A DNA stretch of 64,000 nt from CAVSKL01 sp963728475 [NCBI: Candidatus Eiseniibacteriota bacterium] (GTDB lineage Bacteria; Eisenbacteria; RBG-16-71-46; JABDJR01). Numbering within the stretch: the stretch's first letter is position 1; every line of letters begins with the position of its first letter. A program made the position numbers and the translations under genes. The DNA lies in NCBI GenBank assembly GCA_963728475.1, contig CAVSKL010000002.1:248001-312000 (forward strand). The letters run 5' to 3'. Positions 20,884 through 30,605 of the stretch are shown here, in pieces. The notes under the pieces are model-generated. The model worked only from the letters and a program-made list of their open reading frames with translations. It did no database searches and was not told the origin of the DNA.

Positions 20884-20972
20884 CGGGTTTCCAGAACGAC
20901 CGGCTCCGGCGGCGGGTGATCACCGCCGGATCGCCGGATCCAAGGCCGGAGCGCGGCCGGCTTCTGCACGGA

Positions 20973-20994
20973 GCGGTCCCCCGGGGGGGACCGC
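20973..20994 (+). promoter_or_regulatory. GC-only hairpin just upstream of ftsK
   Basis: GCGGTCCCCC and GGGGGACCGC form a perfect 10-bp inverted repeat with a two-base centre. It lies against the GGGAGG ribosome-binding site of ftsK. Without a T-tract it is a poor intrinsic terminator; it could affect ftsK translation. Confidence 0.4.
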
Positions 20995-21005
20995 GGGAGG
21001 GCGTT

Positions 21006-23534
21006 ATGGCGCAGAAGCGAAAGGACTCGGGCGTCCCCTGGACGACCCGGGTCTGGCGCTGGGCCGGGCTCATCCTCATCGCGCTGGGCGCGTTCCACCT
21101 CGCCGCCCTCCTCACCTTCGACGCCGCCGCCTATCGCGCGGCCTACCGGACGGGATCGGTCGCGTTCGGGTTCCTCGCCCGTCACGTGGCCGCGTCGGTG
21201 GGCTTCGCCGAGGCCGGCCCCCGCGGCCCCCTCGCCGGACTGGTGGCCAACGCCGCCGGGGGGCTGGGGGTCTACACCGCGGGGCTCGCCCTCCACGTCC
21301 TGGGCTGGATCGCGGCCTGGGTGGTGCCGGCTCTGCTCCTGGGCTGGGGCTGGAACCGTCTCCTCCTGCGCCCGCTCCGCCGTCCCCTCTGGCGCACCGC
21401 CGGCGGGGCGCCCCTGGCTCTCACCGCGTGCACCGTGGCCGCCGCGCTGGGCGGGGGAGCCCGGATCTGGGGAGGCGCGGCCGGGGCCGGCGCCTGGAGC
21501 GGGACCCGCGGCACCGTGGGCCCGGTGGGGGGGGTGCTGGTCCTGGTGGTGGCGGTGGCCGGGTTCGGGGTGCTGGAGGCCGAGGCCTGGAACGGCCGCT
21601 GGGGGGACGTCACCCACGCGTTGCTCCGCGCCGCCGCCCACGGTGGACGGGCCGGGGCGGCCGGGCTGGGGCGGGGGTTCCGCTACGGGGCCCTCCTGCT
21701 CGCCCGCGGACTCCGGCTGGCGGCGATCGGGGCCGGGCGCGCCCTGGCCGCCCTGTTCCACTGGATGAAGGATCGCCCCTGGGAGAGCGGAGCGGCGGTG
21801 GCCGGGGACGAGCCCGACGAGGACGAGGAGTACGGCGAGGAGGAAGACGAGGAAGACGACGACGAGGCTGGGGCCGAAGAGACCGACGACTCCCCCCCCC
21901 GGATCGTCAACCCCGAGCGCGAACCCGCCCCGGTCCGGGCCGCCGCCGAGCCCCGGCCGGTTCCCATCCGCCGCATTCCCACCCCGCTGGACGAGACCCA
22001 GCGCGACGTGGAGGACGCGGTGATGGAGGCCCGCCGCCGCGCCCGGGAGGGACGGAAGTCCGCCCCCTCGGTGCTGGACGCCGCCCGCGGAAGGATGGTC
22101 CCCCCCGGCCCCGAGATCCTGGACGACGTGCCCGAGACCGGTCCGCCGGTGGCGGAGGAGGAACTGGTCGACAATTCCCGCACCCTCACCGAAACCCTCC
22201 GCGATTTCGGCGTCACCGGGCGGGTGGGGGAGGTGCACCCCGGACCGGTGATCACCCGGTACGAGTACGTGCCGGGGCCGGGGGTCAAGGTGTCGCAGAT
22301 CCTGAACCGCGAGGACGACCTCGCGCTCAAGCTCCGGGCCAGCCGGATCCGCATCATCGCCCCCATCCCCGGAAAAGCGGCGGTGGGGATCGAGGTCCCC
22401 AATCGCAACCCCGCCCCCATCTTCCTGCGGCGGCTGCTCGAGACCCGTTCCTTCGCCGAGGCCTCGGGCCCGCTCCCGCTGGCCCTGGGGAAGGACATCG
22501 GCGGCGCTCCGGTCATCACCGATCTCTCGCGGATGCCGCATCTCTTGATCGCCGGCACCACCGGCTCCGGGAAGAGCGTGTGCATGAACGCGCTCATCAC
22601 CAGCCTCCTCCTCAAGCGCACGCCGGAGGAGCTGCGGCTTCTCATGGTCGATCCCAAGATGCTGGAGCTGCCCATGTACAACGGGATCCCGCATCTGTTG
22701 ACCGAGGTGGTCACCGACCCCCGGCTGGCCGCGCGGAGCCTGAAGTGGCTCCTGATCGAGATGGAGCGGCGCTACCGGGTGCTGGCCGCCCGCGGGTGCC
22801 GGAACATCCAGTCCTACAACCAGAAGATGGAGAAGGAAGGGCCCCTCCGCGAGGACGAGGAGAAGCTCCCCTTCATCGTGGTGCTGATCGACGAGCTCGC
22901 CGACCTCATGGTGACCAGCGGCAAGGAGGTCGAGGAGCCGATCGGACGCCTGGCCCAGACCGCGCGCGCGGTGGGGATCCACCTGATCGTGGCCACCCAG
23001 CGCCCGTCGGTGGACGTGATCACCGGGGTGATCAAGGCCAACTTCCCGGCCCGGATCGCCTTCCAGGTGGCCTCCCGCACCGACAGCCGCACCATTCTCG
23101 ACCAGAACGGGGCGGAGTCGCTCCTGGGCAAGGGGGACATGCTGTTTCTCCCCCCCGGGCAGGCGGCCCCGGTCCGGGTCCACGGGGCGTTCGTCTCGGA
23201 ATCGGAGACCCAGCGGCTGGCCGAGGCCTGGCGGGACCAGGGCCGGCCCGAGGCCCACCCCGAGCTGGAGGAGGCCATGGCCGAGCCGGAGGCCGCCGCC
23301 GGGGGCCTGGGCGACGACCCGCTGTTCGAGGACGCGGCCCGGCTGGTGGTGGCGGCGGGCCAGGCCTCGGCCTCCCTGCTGCAACGCCGGCTCAAAGTAG
23401 GCTATGCTCGTGCGGCCCGTCTCGTGGACATGCTCGAGATGGCGGGGGTGGTCTCGCCCCAGGACGGGAGCAAGGCCCGCGAGGTCCTGGTGGACGAGGT
23501 CCGGCTGGAGTCGGTCCTGGCCGGCGACCGTTGA
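21006..23534 (+). CDS. ftsK: DNA translocase FtsK/SpoIIIE
   Basis: FtsK pumps chromosome ends apart at the division septum. The 842-residue protein has about four N-terminal membrane segments (20-200), a strongly acidic linker (about 265-300), the alpha/beta motor with Walker A GTTGSGKS (about 517-524) and FIVVLIDELADLM, and the C-terminal gamma winged helix LLQRRLKVGYARAARLVDML that reads polar DNA motifs. The linker is short next to E. coli FtsK. The ATG at 21006 is preceded by GGGAGGG; longer upstream frames have no FtsK features. Confidence 0.96.
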   Translation: MAQKRKDSGVPWTTRVWRWAGLILIALGAFHLAALLTFDAAAYRAAYRTGSVAFGFLARHVAASVGFAEAGPRGPLAGLVANAAGGLGVYTAGLALHVLGWIAAWVVPALLLGWGWNRLLLRPLRRPLWRTAGGAPLALTACTVAAALGGGARIWGGAAGAGAWSGTRGTVGPVGGVLVLVVAVAGFGVLEAEAWNGRWGDVTHALLRAAAHGGRAGAAGLGRGFRYGALLLARGLRLAAIGAGRALAALFHWMKDRPWESGAAVAGDEPDEDEEYGEEEDEEDDDEAGAEETDDSPPRIVNPEREPAPVRAAAEPRPVPIRRIPTPLDETQRDVEDAVMEARRRAREGRKSAPSVLDAARGRMVPPGPEILDDVPETGPPVAEEELVDNSRTLTETLRDFGVTGRVGEVHPGPVITRYEYVPGPGVKVSQILNREDDLALKLRASRIRIIAPIPGKAAVGIEVPNRNPAPIFLRRLLETRSFAEASGPLPLALGKDIGGAPVITDLSRMPHLLIAGTTGSGKSVCMNALITSLLLKRTPEELRLLMVDPKMLELPMYNGIPHLLTEVVTDPRLAARSLKWLLIEMERRYRVLAARGCRNIQSYNQKMEKEGPLREDEEKLPFIVVLIDELADLMVTSGKEVEEPIGRLAQTARAVGIHLIVATQRPSVDVITGVIKANFPARIAFQVASRTDSRTILDQNGAESLLGKGDMLFLPPGQAAPVRVHGAFVSESETQRLAEAWRDQGRPEAHPELEEAMAEPEAAAGGLGDDPLFEDAARLVVAAGQASASLLQRRLKVGYARAARLVDMLEMAGVVSPQDGSKAREVLVDEVRLESVLAGDR

Positions 23535-23574
23535 CCGCGCCCCCCCGCCCCGCACCCGGAACGACAGGAACTTC

Positions 23575-24951
23575 ATGGCCCGCATCGCATTCGTGACCCT
23601 CGGCTGCCCCAAGAACCAGGTGGACTCCGAGGTCATGCTCGGCCGGCTGGACCGGGCCGGCTACGCCACCACCGGCGACCTCGCCGAGGCCGATGCCGCC
23701 GTGGTCAACACCTGCGCCTTTCTCCAGAGCGCGGTGGAGGAGTCCATCCAGACCATTCTCGAGGTGGCCCGGATGAAGACCGAGGGGAAGCTCCGGAAGC
23801 TGGTGGTCGCCGGCTGCCTCTCCGACCGCTACCGGGACCGGCTCCTGGCGGAGCTTCCCGAGGTGGACGCGATCCTGGGGACCCGCGACGTGGGGCGGGT
23901 GGTCGAGGTGGTGGAGGGGCTCCTGGCTCCGGACAAGCGGGCGTACGCCGCCACCGCCGGCGACGTGGACGCGGTCTACGGCGACCCCGCCTCGCGCGTG
24001 CTCTCCACCGGCCCGGTCTCCCCGTACCTCAAGATCTCCGAGGGATGCGACGCCAAGTGCACCTTCTGCATCATTCCCCAGCTCCGGGGAGGCCAGCGCT
24101 CGCGCACGGTGGAGAACGTGGTGGCCGAGGCGCGGGTGCTGGCGGAGAACGGCGCCCGGGAGCTGGTGCTGATCGCCCAGGACCTGACCGCCTACGGCAT
24201 GGACCGCTACGGGGCGCCGGCCCTGGCCCGGCTTCTGCGGGAGCTGGACGGGGTGGACGGCATCCGCTGGCTCCGCCTCATGTACGCGAACCCCTTCTAC
24301 TGGACCGACGACCTGGTCGACGCGGTGGCCGGGACCCCCAAGGTGGTCCCCTACGCCGACATGCCGATCCAGCACATCGCCGATCCCATGCTGAAGCGCA
24401 TGGGGCGCCACACCGGCCGGGCCGCGGTGGAAGGTCTGGTCCGCACCCTCCGGGATCGGGTGCCGGGAATCGCGCTCCGCACCAATGTCATCGTCGGCTT
24501 TCCCGGCGAGACCGAGGCGCATTTCTCCGAGCTATTGGAGTTCCTGGAGTGGGCGCGCTTCGACAAGCTGGTGGCATTCACCTTCTCGCCCGAGGATACC
24601 GCGGCCGCCTCGCGCCTTTCCGACCCGGTTCCGGAGAAGGTCGCGGCCGAGCGGCTGAACCGCCTGCTCGCCCTCCAGGGCGGCCTCAGCCTGGCCGTGA
24701 ACCGGTCCCAGGTCGGCCGCACCCTGGACGTCCTCATCGAGGCGCGGGGGTCGGGAAAACGACCCGCCCGGGGCCGCAGCGTCCGCGAGGCCCCCGAAGT
24801 GGACGGTTGCGTGCGGGTGGCGGGAACCGGACTCCGGCCCGGGGAGTTTTACCCGGTGAGGATCACCGGCGCCGACGCCTACGACCTGGTCGGAGTGCGC
24901 GCGGATGCCGATCGCCAGAACCCCGTACCCATCCCCGCGGAGATGCATTGA
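23575..24951 (+). CDS. rimO: Ribosomal protein S12 methylthiotransferase
   Basis: RimO adds a methylthio group to an aspartate of ribosomal protein S12. The 458-residue protein has the N-terminal UPF0004 domain with Cys11, Cys47 and Cys81 for one Fe-S cluster, the radical-SAM CX3CX2C (Cys158, Cys162, Cys165 in EGCDAKCTFC), and a C-terminal TRAM domain. FVTLGCPKNQVDSEVML at the start is RimO-specific as opposed to MiaB. The ATG lies 40 bases after ftsK. Its stop overlaps the next start. Confidence 0.95.
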   Translation: MARIAFVTLGCPKNQVDSEVMLGRLDRAGYATTGDLAEADAAVVNTCAFLQSAVEESIQTILEVARMKTEGKLRKLVVAGCLSDRYRDRLLAELPEVDAILGTRDVGRVVEVVEGLLAPDKRAYAATAGDVDAVYGDPASRVLSTGPVSPYLKISEGCDAKCTFCIIPQLRGGQRSRTVENVVAEARVLAENGARELVLIAQDLTAYGMDRYGAPALARLLRELDGVDGIRWLRLMYANPFYWTDDLVDAVAGTPKVVPYADMPIQHIADPMLKRMGRHTGRAAVEGLVRTLRDRVPGIALRTNVIVGFPGETEAHFSELLEFLEWARFDKLVAFTFSPEDTAAASRLSDPVPEKVAAERLNRLLALQGGLSLAVNRSQVGRTLDVLIEARGSGKRPARGRSVREAPEVDGCVRVAGTGLRPGEFYPVRITGADAYDLVGVRADADRQNPVPIPAEMH

Positions 24952-25727
24952 TGCGCCCGGTTCGAGCCGCCCTTGCCGGTGCCGCGTTCTGCGCGGCCGC
25001 CCTCGTCCCCGCCGCCCGGGCCCAGGAGCTGGGGCAGGCGGTGGAGGGTTCCTATCCCACCAACCTGAGCATGCTCACCGAGGCCGCGGAGTCGGCGGTG
25101 ACCAAGCTCTTCCTGGGGTTCAACGCCCCCCGCGGGGCCACCCTGCTGGTGGAGCCGGCCTCGGACCACGAGGCGGACTGGTTCGTGGAGAATCTCATCC
25201 TGCGCCGGCTCACCGACGCCGGCTACTCCGCCTACCTCAAGCAGGAGCCCACGCTGGGCCCGCCGTTGCCCGCCGGGTACGCCGACTCCACCGGGGGGGC
25301 GGACAGCTCCGCCGTGGATACCGCCGCCGCCGCCGTCCTCGAGGCCCCCACCGGGTTCCAGCCCGCCTCCGCCCTCCCCGCCCCCGAGTACGTGCTCCGC
25401 TACCGGGTGGCGGAGTTCGGGATCCTCTATCCCCACTCCTACCGGAAGAGCCCGCTGGGGGAGCGTCACGTGCAGCGGTTGGCCGCGGTGAGCCTGTTCG
25501 CCAACCTCCTCAAGGGGCGGCGCGAGGACGTGGTGTGGACCGGAAACGGGGACGCTCAGCGCCTGGACGTGGTGCCCGCGGGCAAGCTCCCGCTCCTGGA
25601 GGGAAAGACCTTCCCCTTCTCCAAGCCCACCCTCCAGACCAAGGGCCTGGGTTCGTTCGTGGAGCCGGCCCTGGTCACCGGGATCGTGGCCGGGCTAATC
25701 TACCTGTTCTACACCAACCAGAATTGA
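24951..25727 (+). CDS. Secreted protein of unknown function with C-terminal membrane segment
   Basis: I do not recognise the family. The 258-residue protein has a clear signal peptide (1-24, cleavage probably after ARA), a soluble body containing ADWFVENLILRRLTDAGYSA and PEYVLRYRVAEFGILYP, an alanine/serine-rich low-complexity insert around 105-140, and a final hydrophobic segment ALVTGIVAGLIYLFY that could anchor it. It therefore looks like a periplasmic protein tethered at its C-terminus. It overlaps rimO by one base and bamD follows within five bases, so a role in envelope assembly is plausible but unproven. Confidence 0.75.
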   Translation: MRPVRAALAGAAFCAAALVPAARAQELGQAVEGSYPTNLSMLTEAAESAVTKLFLGFNAPRGATLLVEPASDHEADWFVENLILRRLTDAGYSAYLKQEPTLGPPLPAGYADSTGGADSSAVDTAAAAVLEAPTGFQPASALPAPEYVLRYRVAEFGILYPHSYRKSPLGERHVQRLAAVSLFANLLKGRREDVVWTGNGDAQRLDVVPAGKLPLLEGKTFPFSKPTLQTKGLGSFVEPALVTGIVAGLIYLFYTNQN

Positions 25728-25732
25728 TCCTC

Positions 25733-26599
25733 ATGACCACTTCGAACCGAGCGGAACTCCGGCGCCTCCTTCGCGCAACCGCGGCCCGGCGTGCCCTCAT
25801 CGTTGTCTCGCTGGCCGGAGTCCTGGCCGGGACCGGCTGTGCGACCACGTCCAAGATCCCCAAGGGGAACGAGACCGCGCAGATCCAGGCCGGCCGCGAC
25901 GCCTTCAAGAACCAGGACTGGTCGCGGGCCGTCCTCGTCCTCCAGGCCCTGTTGACCGAGCGGCCCGGGAGCCGCTACGCCGACGAGGCGATCTTCCTCA
26001 TCGCCCGGGCCGACTACGAGGAAGGGAGCTACGCCGACGCCGAGGACCGCTTCCGCCACGTGCTCCAGGACTATCCCGACAGCCCCTTCGCTCCGGAATC
26101 GTCCTACTACCTGGGGCTCTCGCTCCTCTCCCAGTCGCGGCCGCCCCAGCTCGACCAGACCGAGACCCTGGCCGCCCTCACCCAGTTCCGGAGCTTCCTC
26201 ACCCGCTGGCCCGACCACGAGCTGGCCCCCCGCGCCCGCACCCACGTGCAGGAGATCCGGGACAAGCTCGCCGACAAGGCGTTCCTGAACGGCAAGTTCT
26301 ACGAGAAGCGGGGCGCCCACCAGGCGGCGCGGTTCTACTTCGAGGACAAGGTGCTGGGCGCGTTCCCGGACACTCCTTACGCCCCCAAGGCCATGCTGGA
26401 GCTGGCCCGGAGCTACAAGAAGACCGACGAGTGGGTCAAGACCGCCCATTGGGCGAAGAAGCTCCTCGACGAGTATCCGGCGTCGGAAGAGGCCGGGAAG
26501 GGGAAGGACCTCCTGGCCGAGGCGGCCGGCCACGGCGCCTCCCCGCCCCCCGAGGGCGCGGACGCCGACTCCGCCGGGGTCGCGTCCCGAAAGCGCTGA
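25733..26599 (+). CDS. bamD: Outer membrane assembly lipoprotein BamD
   Basis: BamD is the essential TPR lipoprotein of the BAM complex that inserts beta-barrels. The 288-residue protein has a membrane segment ending in the lipobox LAGTGC (Cys36) and TPR-like repeats: GRDAFKNQDWSRAVLVLQAL, EGSYADAEDRFRHVLQDYP, and EKRGAHQAARFYFEDKVL. The N-terminal region before the signal core is longer than usual (about 20 residues). It probably serves the barrels encoded at 35297 and 42402. nadD follows after two bases. Confidence 0.87.
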   Translation: MTTSNRAELRRLLRATAARRALIVVSLAGVLAGTGCATTSKIPKGNETAQIQAGRDAFKNQDWSRAVLVLQALLTERPGSRYADEAIFLIARADYEEGSYADAEDRFRHVLQDYPDSPFAPESSYYLGLSLLSQSRPPQLDQTETLAALTQFRSFLTRWPDHELAPRARTHVQEIRDKLADKAFLNGKFYEKRGAHQAARFYFEDKVLGAFPDTPYAPKAMLELARSYKKTDEWVKTAHWAKKLLDEYPASEEAGKGKDLLAEAAGHGASPPPEGADADSAGVASRKR

Positions 26600-26601
26600 C
26601 C

Positions 26602-27201
26602 GTGCCGGGGCTCGGGGTGTTCGGGGGTTCGTTCAATCCGGTGCACTGGGGCCACCTCCACGTGGCGCTTCTGGCCCGGGAGGCCTCGGGCCTGGACGCG
26701 GTGCTGTTCGTGCCCGCCGCGAGCCCGCCCCACAAACCCGGCCGGGACCTCGCCCCCGCGCTCCACCGCCTGGCCATGCTGCGGCTCGCCCTGGCCGGGG
26801 AGCCCGGCGCGGAGATCTCGGAGATCGAGCTCGAGCCGGGCGGGCCGCGCTACACCGCCGACACCCTGGACCGGCTGGCCGCCGCGCGCCCGGGAGTGGA
26901 GCTCCACTTCATCCTGGGCTTCGACAGCCTTCGCGACCTCCCCGGCTGGCGCGATCCGGAAGGGATCCTGGCCCGGCACCGGGTGATCGCGGTGGACCGC
27001 CCGGGAATCGACCGCTCCGCGCTCCCCCCGGACCTGGCCGCGCGCTGCCGCCTGGTGGAGGGGAATCCCTTCGCCGTCTCCGCCTCCGGGATCCGGGCCC
27101 GCGCCGCCGCCGGCCGGAGCATCCGCCATCTGGTGCCGCCGGAGGTGGAACGGTATATCCTCGCCGAAGGGCTCTACCGGCGGAGCCGGGGCGCGGCCTG
27201 A
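26602..27201 (+). CDS. nadD: Nicotinate-nucleotide adenylyltransferase
   Basis: NadD adenylates nicotinate mononucleotide in NAD synthesis. The 199-residue protein has the nucleotidyltransferase motif GVFGGSFNPVHWGHLHVA (GSFNPVHxGH) at the N-terminus and the second ATP motif SASGIR near the C-terminus. FVPAASPPHKP and the final PPEVERYILAEGLY are typical. GTG start two bases after bamD. Confidence 0.94.
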   Translation: MPGLGVFGGSFNPVHWGHLHVALLAREASGLDAVLFVPAASPPHKPGRDLAPALHRLAMLRLALAGEPGAEISEIELEPGGPRYTADTLDRLAAARPGVELHFILGFDSLRDLPGWRDPEGILARHRVIAVDRPGIDRSALPPDLAARCRLVEGNPFAVSASGIRARAAAGRSIRHLVPPEVERYILAEGLYRRSRGAA

Positions 27202-27250
27202 CCGGGCCCCGCCCCGGTCCCCGGCTTCCACTTTCAATCCCGAGCGGATC

Positions 27251-29974
27251 ATGACCCAACGACTCTTTCTCCTCGACGGCTCCGCCCTCATCTACCGGGC
27301 TTACTTCGCCCTGGCCCGGACCGGGCTCACCGATCCGAAGGGGGAGCCCACCGGCGCCGTGTTCGGGTTCGCCAACGCCCTGAACCAGATCGTGCGCGAG
27401 GAGAAGCCCGACTACCTGGCGGTGGTGCTGGACCCCCCCGGACCGACCTTCCGCCACCTGCGCTACCCCGCCTACAAGGCCAACCGCGCGGCGATGCCGG
27501 ACGATCTCCGCGCCCAGTGGCCGCGGGTGCGGGAGCTGGCCGAGGCCTGGCCGGCGCCGGTGCTGGAGGTGCCGGGCTTCGAGGCCGACGACGTGATCGG
27601 CTCCTACGCCGCCCAGCTCTCCGGTCCCGACCTGGAAGTGGTGGCGGTCACCAGCGACAAGGACTTCTACCAGCTCCTGGGCGAGCACGTGCGGATCCTC
27701 AATCCCGGCCGGGGGGGCGCGTCGGCGGTGGAGGCGAAGCTGATCGGCCCCGACGACATCCCCGACAAGTTCGGCGGCATCACCGAGCCGCGGCAGGTGG
27801 TGGACGTGCTCGCGCTCATGGGCGACACCAGCGACAATGTGCCCGGGGTGCCGGGGATCGGCCCCAAGACCGCGGGGAAGCTGATCGCCAGGTACGGGAG
27901 CCTGGAGGGCCTCTACGAGCACCTGGACGAGATCAAGGGGGCGCAGCGGGACCGGCTCGCCGGAAACCGCGCCCTGGTCGACGAGTCGCGGATCCTGGTC
28001 ACCATCAGCACCGACATGGAGCTTCCGGCCCCGCTCGAGGCGCTGGCCGCCCGCGGCCCCGACGGCGGCCGGCTCCGCGAGGTGCTGGAGGGCCTGGGCT
28101 TCCACCGGCTCCAGGACGAGCTGGGGCTGGCCCGGCCCCCCGGCGCTCCCGGCCACCCCGAACTCTTCGCGCGCGACCGCGACTACACCCTGGTGAGCGA
28201 TCCGGCTGCGCTGAGGTCGCTGGTGGAGCGGCTGCGCGCCGCCCCCGGGGGCTTCGCGGTGGACACCGAGACCACCTCGGTCGATCCCATGCGGGCGGAG
28301 CTGGTGGGGATCGCCATCGCCGCCGGCCCCGGCGAGGGCTGGTACGTGAACGTGGGGCACGCGCGCGGGGCGAGGCCGCTCGACGTGGCCTCGGTCCGGG
28401 ACGCGCTGGGTCCGGTGCTGGCCGATCCCGCCCTCCCCAAGGTGCTTCATCACGCCAAGTACGACCTTCTGGTCCTGGAGCGGGCGGGGTTCGAGGTCGG
28501 GGGGGATCTCTTCGACACCATGATCGCCTCGTACCTGCTGGACCCCGAGGGCTCGCACAAGCTGGACAACCTGGCCCGGGAGATCCTGGGCGAGACCATG
28601 ATCCCGATCACCGATCTCATCGGGAAGGGGGCGAAGCAGATCTCGATGCGGGAGGTGGAGGCGGAGCGAGCGGGGGACTACGCGGCCGAGGACGCGGACA
28701 TGACCCTGCGGCTCCGGAGAAAGCTCGAACCCCGGCTCGGGACCGCGCACCTCGACACCCTCTTCCGCGAGGTGGAGATGCCGCTCATGCGGGTGCTCAT
28801 GGCCATGGAGCGAACCGGGGTGGCGCTCGACACCCCGTTCCTCGCCGCCATGAGCGGGCGGCTCGAGTCGGAGCTGGCGCGGCTGGAGGCGAAGTGCCGG
28901 GAGCTGGCCGAGGCCGACTTCAACGTGAACTCGCCCCAGCAGCTCGCCGACGTGCTCTTCGTGCGCCTGGCGCTGCCCAAGGGGAAGCGGACCAAGACCG
29001 GATTCTCCACCGACATCGAGGTGCTGGAAGGGCTCCGCCACCTCCACGAGCTGCCCGCCGCGGTCCTGGAGTACCGCCAGGCCGCCAAGCTCAAGTCCAC
29101 CTACGTGGACCCGCTTCCGGCGATGGTGAACCCGGAGACCGGCCGGCTCCACTGCTCGTTCAACCAGACCGTGGCCGCCACCGGGCGGCTCTCCTCCTCC
29201 GACCCGAACCTGCAGAACATCCCCATCCGCACCCCGCTCGGACGGGAGGTGCGGCGCGCGTTCGTGCCCGGGGAGCCGGGGTGGGTGATGCTTTCCGCCG
29301 ACTACTCCCAGATCGAGCTCCGGGTGATGGCGCACCTGAGCGGGGACCCCGCCCTCACCGAGGCCTTCCGCCACGACGTGGACGTCCACCGCGACACCGC
29401 GGCGCGGCTGTTCGGGGTGGAGCCGGGGGCGGTGACCGACGTCCAGCGGGCCCAGGCCAAGACGGTGAACTTCGGGGTGCTCTACGGCCAGGGGCCCTAC
29501 GGCCTCGCCCGCACCCTGGGGATCCCCACCGACGAGGCCGCCGCCTTCATCCGCGCCTACAAGCAGCAGTACGCGGGGGTGGTGGCCTACCTGGAGGAGA
29601 CCCTCGGCCGCGCCCGCCGCGACGGCTACGTGATCACGCTCAAGGGCCGGCGGCGCTACCTCCCCGACCTCCGCTCGCGGAGCGCGGCCGCCCGCTCCGC
29701 GGCGGAGCGGCTGGCCATCAACACCCCCGTCCAGGGATCGGCGGCGGACCTGATCAAGGTGGCCATGGTGAACCTCGACCGCCGGCTCCGGGACTCCGGG
29801 CTCACCGCCCATCTCCTGTTGCAGGTCCACGACGAGCTGGTCCTGGAGTGCCCGGAGTCCGAGTCCGGGGCCCTGGGGAAGCTGGTGCGCGAGACCATGG
29901 AGGGGGCGATCGCCATGACGGTGCCGGTGGTGGTGAACGTGGGGATCGGAGCGAACTGGGCGGAGATCCACTGA
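27251..29974 (+). CDS. polA: DNA polymerase I
   Basis: PolA fills gaps and removes RNA primers. The 907-residue protein has all three activities: the 5' nuclease (about 1-285, with SDKDFYQLL and GVPGIGPKTA), a 3'-5' proofreading exonuclease that keeps the DxE residues (AVDTETT, near 338-340), and the polymerase domain with DYSQIELRVMAHLSG, AKTVNFGVLYG and QVHDELVLE. Proofreading appears intact, unlike in many non-enteric PolA proteins. coaE starts two bases after its stop. Confidence 0.98.
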   Translation: MTQRLFLLDGSALIYRAYFALARTGLTDPKGEPTGAVFGFANALNQIVREEKPDYLAVVLDPPGPTFRHLRYPAYKANRAAMPDDLRAQWPRVRELAEAWPAPVLEVPGFEADDVIGSYAAQLSGPDLEVVAVTSDKDFYQLLGEHVRILNPGRGGASAVEAKLIGPDDIPDKFGGITEPRQVVDVLALMGDTSDNVPGVPGIGPKTAGKLIARYGSLEGLYEHLDEIKGAQRDRLAGNRALVDESRILVTISTDMELPAPLEALAARGPDGGRLREVLEGLGFHRLQDELGLARPPGAPGHPELFARDRDYTLVSDPAALRSLVERLRAAPGGFAVDTETTSVDPMRAELVGIAIAAGPGEGWYVNVGHARGARPLDVASVRDALGPVLADPALPKVLHHAKYDLLVLERAGFEVGGDLFDTMIASYLLDPEGSHKLDNLAREILGETMIPITDLIGKGAKQISMREVEAERAGDYAAEDADMTLRLRRKLEPRLGTAHLDTLFREVEMPLMRVLMAMERTGVALDTPFLAAMSGRLESELARLEAKCRELAEADFNVNSPQQLADVLFVRLALPKGKRTKTGFSTDIEVLEGLRHLHELPAAVLEYRQAAKLKSTYVDPLPAMVNPETGRLHCSFNQTVAATGRLSSSDPNLQNIPIRTPLGREVRRAFVPGEPGWVMLSADYSQIELRVMAHLSGDPALTEAFRHDVDVHRDTAARLFGVEPGAVTDVQRAQAKTVNFGVLYGQGPYGLARTLGIPTDEAAAFIRAYKQQYAGVVAYLEETLGRARRDGYVITLKGRRRYLPDLRSRSAAARSAAERLAINTPVQGSAADLIKVAMVNLDRRLRDSGLTAHLLLQVHDELVLECPESESGALGKLVRETMEGAIAMTVPVVVNVGIGANWAEIH

Positions 29975-29975
29975 A

Positions 29976-30587
29976 GTGCTCCGGATCGGCCTCACCGGGG
30001 GCGCCGGGGCGGGAAAGAGCACGGTCGCGCGCGCGCTGGCCGCGCGCGGCTTCCCGGTGATCGACGCCGACAAGGTCGCCCACGGGCTCTACCTTCCGGG
30101 AAGCGCGGTGGTGCGGGACCTGGCGGCGGCGTTCGGGGAAGACGTCCTGGATCCCTACGGTGGGATCGACCGGCGGGTCCTGGGGAAGCGGGCGTTCGGC
30201 GACCCGGAAGCGCTGGCCCGGCTCGACGCCATCGTCCACCCGCCGCTCCGGGCCGAGCTCCGCCGCCGGCTCCGGGAGCTGGAGGAGGGGGGGGCGGAGG
30301 CGGCGGTGGTGGAGGCCGCGCTCCTGCTAAGATGGCGCCCGCTCGATCTGGTGGACGTGGTGGTGGGGGTGTCCGCGCCGCGCGCGCTCCGCCGGAGGCG
30401 GCTCCTGGCCGCGGGTCTCGCCCCGGAAGACGCCGGCCGGCGCCTGGACGCCCAGGTCGAGGACGCGGTCCTCGCCCGCGATTCGCACATTCTCATCGTC
30501 AATGACGGCTCCCCCGAGGCCCTCGAGGCCCGGGTGGAGGTCGCGGCCGCCGAGCTCCGGCGCCTCGCCTCCCGGCGGCCGTCGTAG
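29976..30587 (+). CDS. coaE: Dephospho-CoA kinase
   Basis: CoaE carries out the last step of coenzyme A synthesis. The 203-residue protein begins LRIGLTGGAGAGKSTVARAL with its P-loop, followed by VIDADKVAHGLY and IVHPPLRAEL, the usual CoaE landmarks. GTG start immediately after polA; polA-coaE is a common gene order. prfB follows after 18 bases. Confidence 0.93.
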   Translation: MLRIGLTGGAGAGKSTVARALAARGFPVIDADKVAHGLYLPGSAVVRDLAAAFGEDVLDPYGGIDRRVLGKRAFGDPEALARLDAIVHPPLRAELRRRLRELEEGGAEAAVVEAALLLRWRPLDLVDVVVGVSAPRALRRRRLLAAGLAPEDAGRRLDAQVEDAVLARDSHILIVNDGSPEALEARVEVAAAELRRLASRRPS

Positions 30588-30605
30588 CCATAGGAAGGGA
30601 TCACT

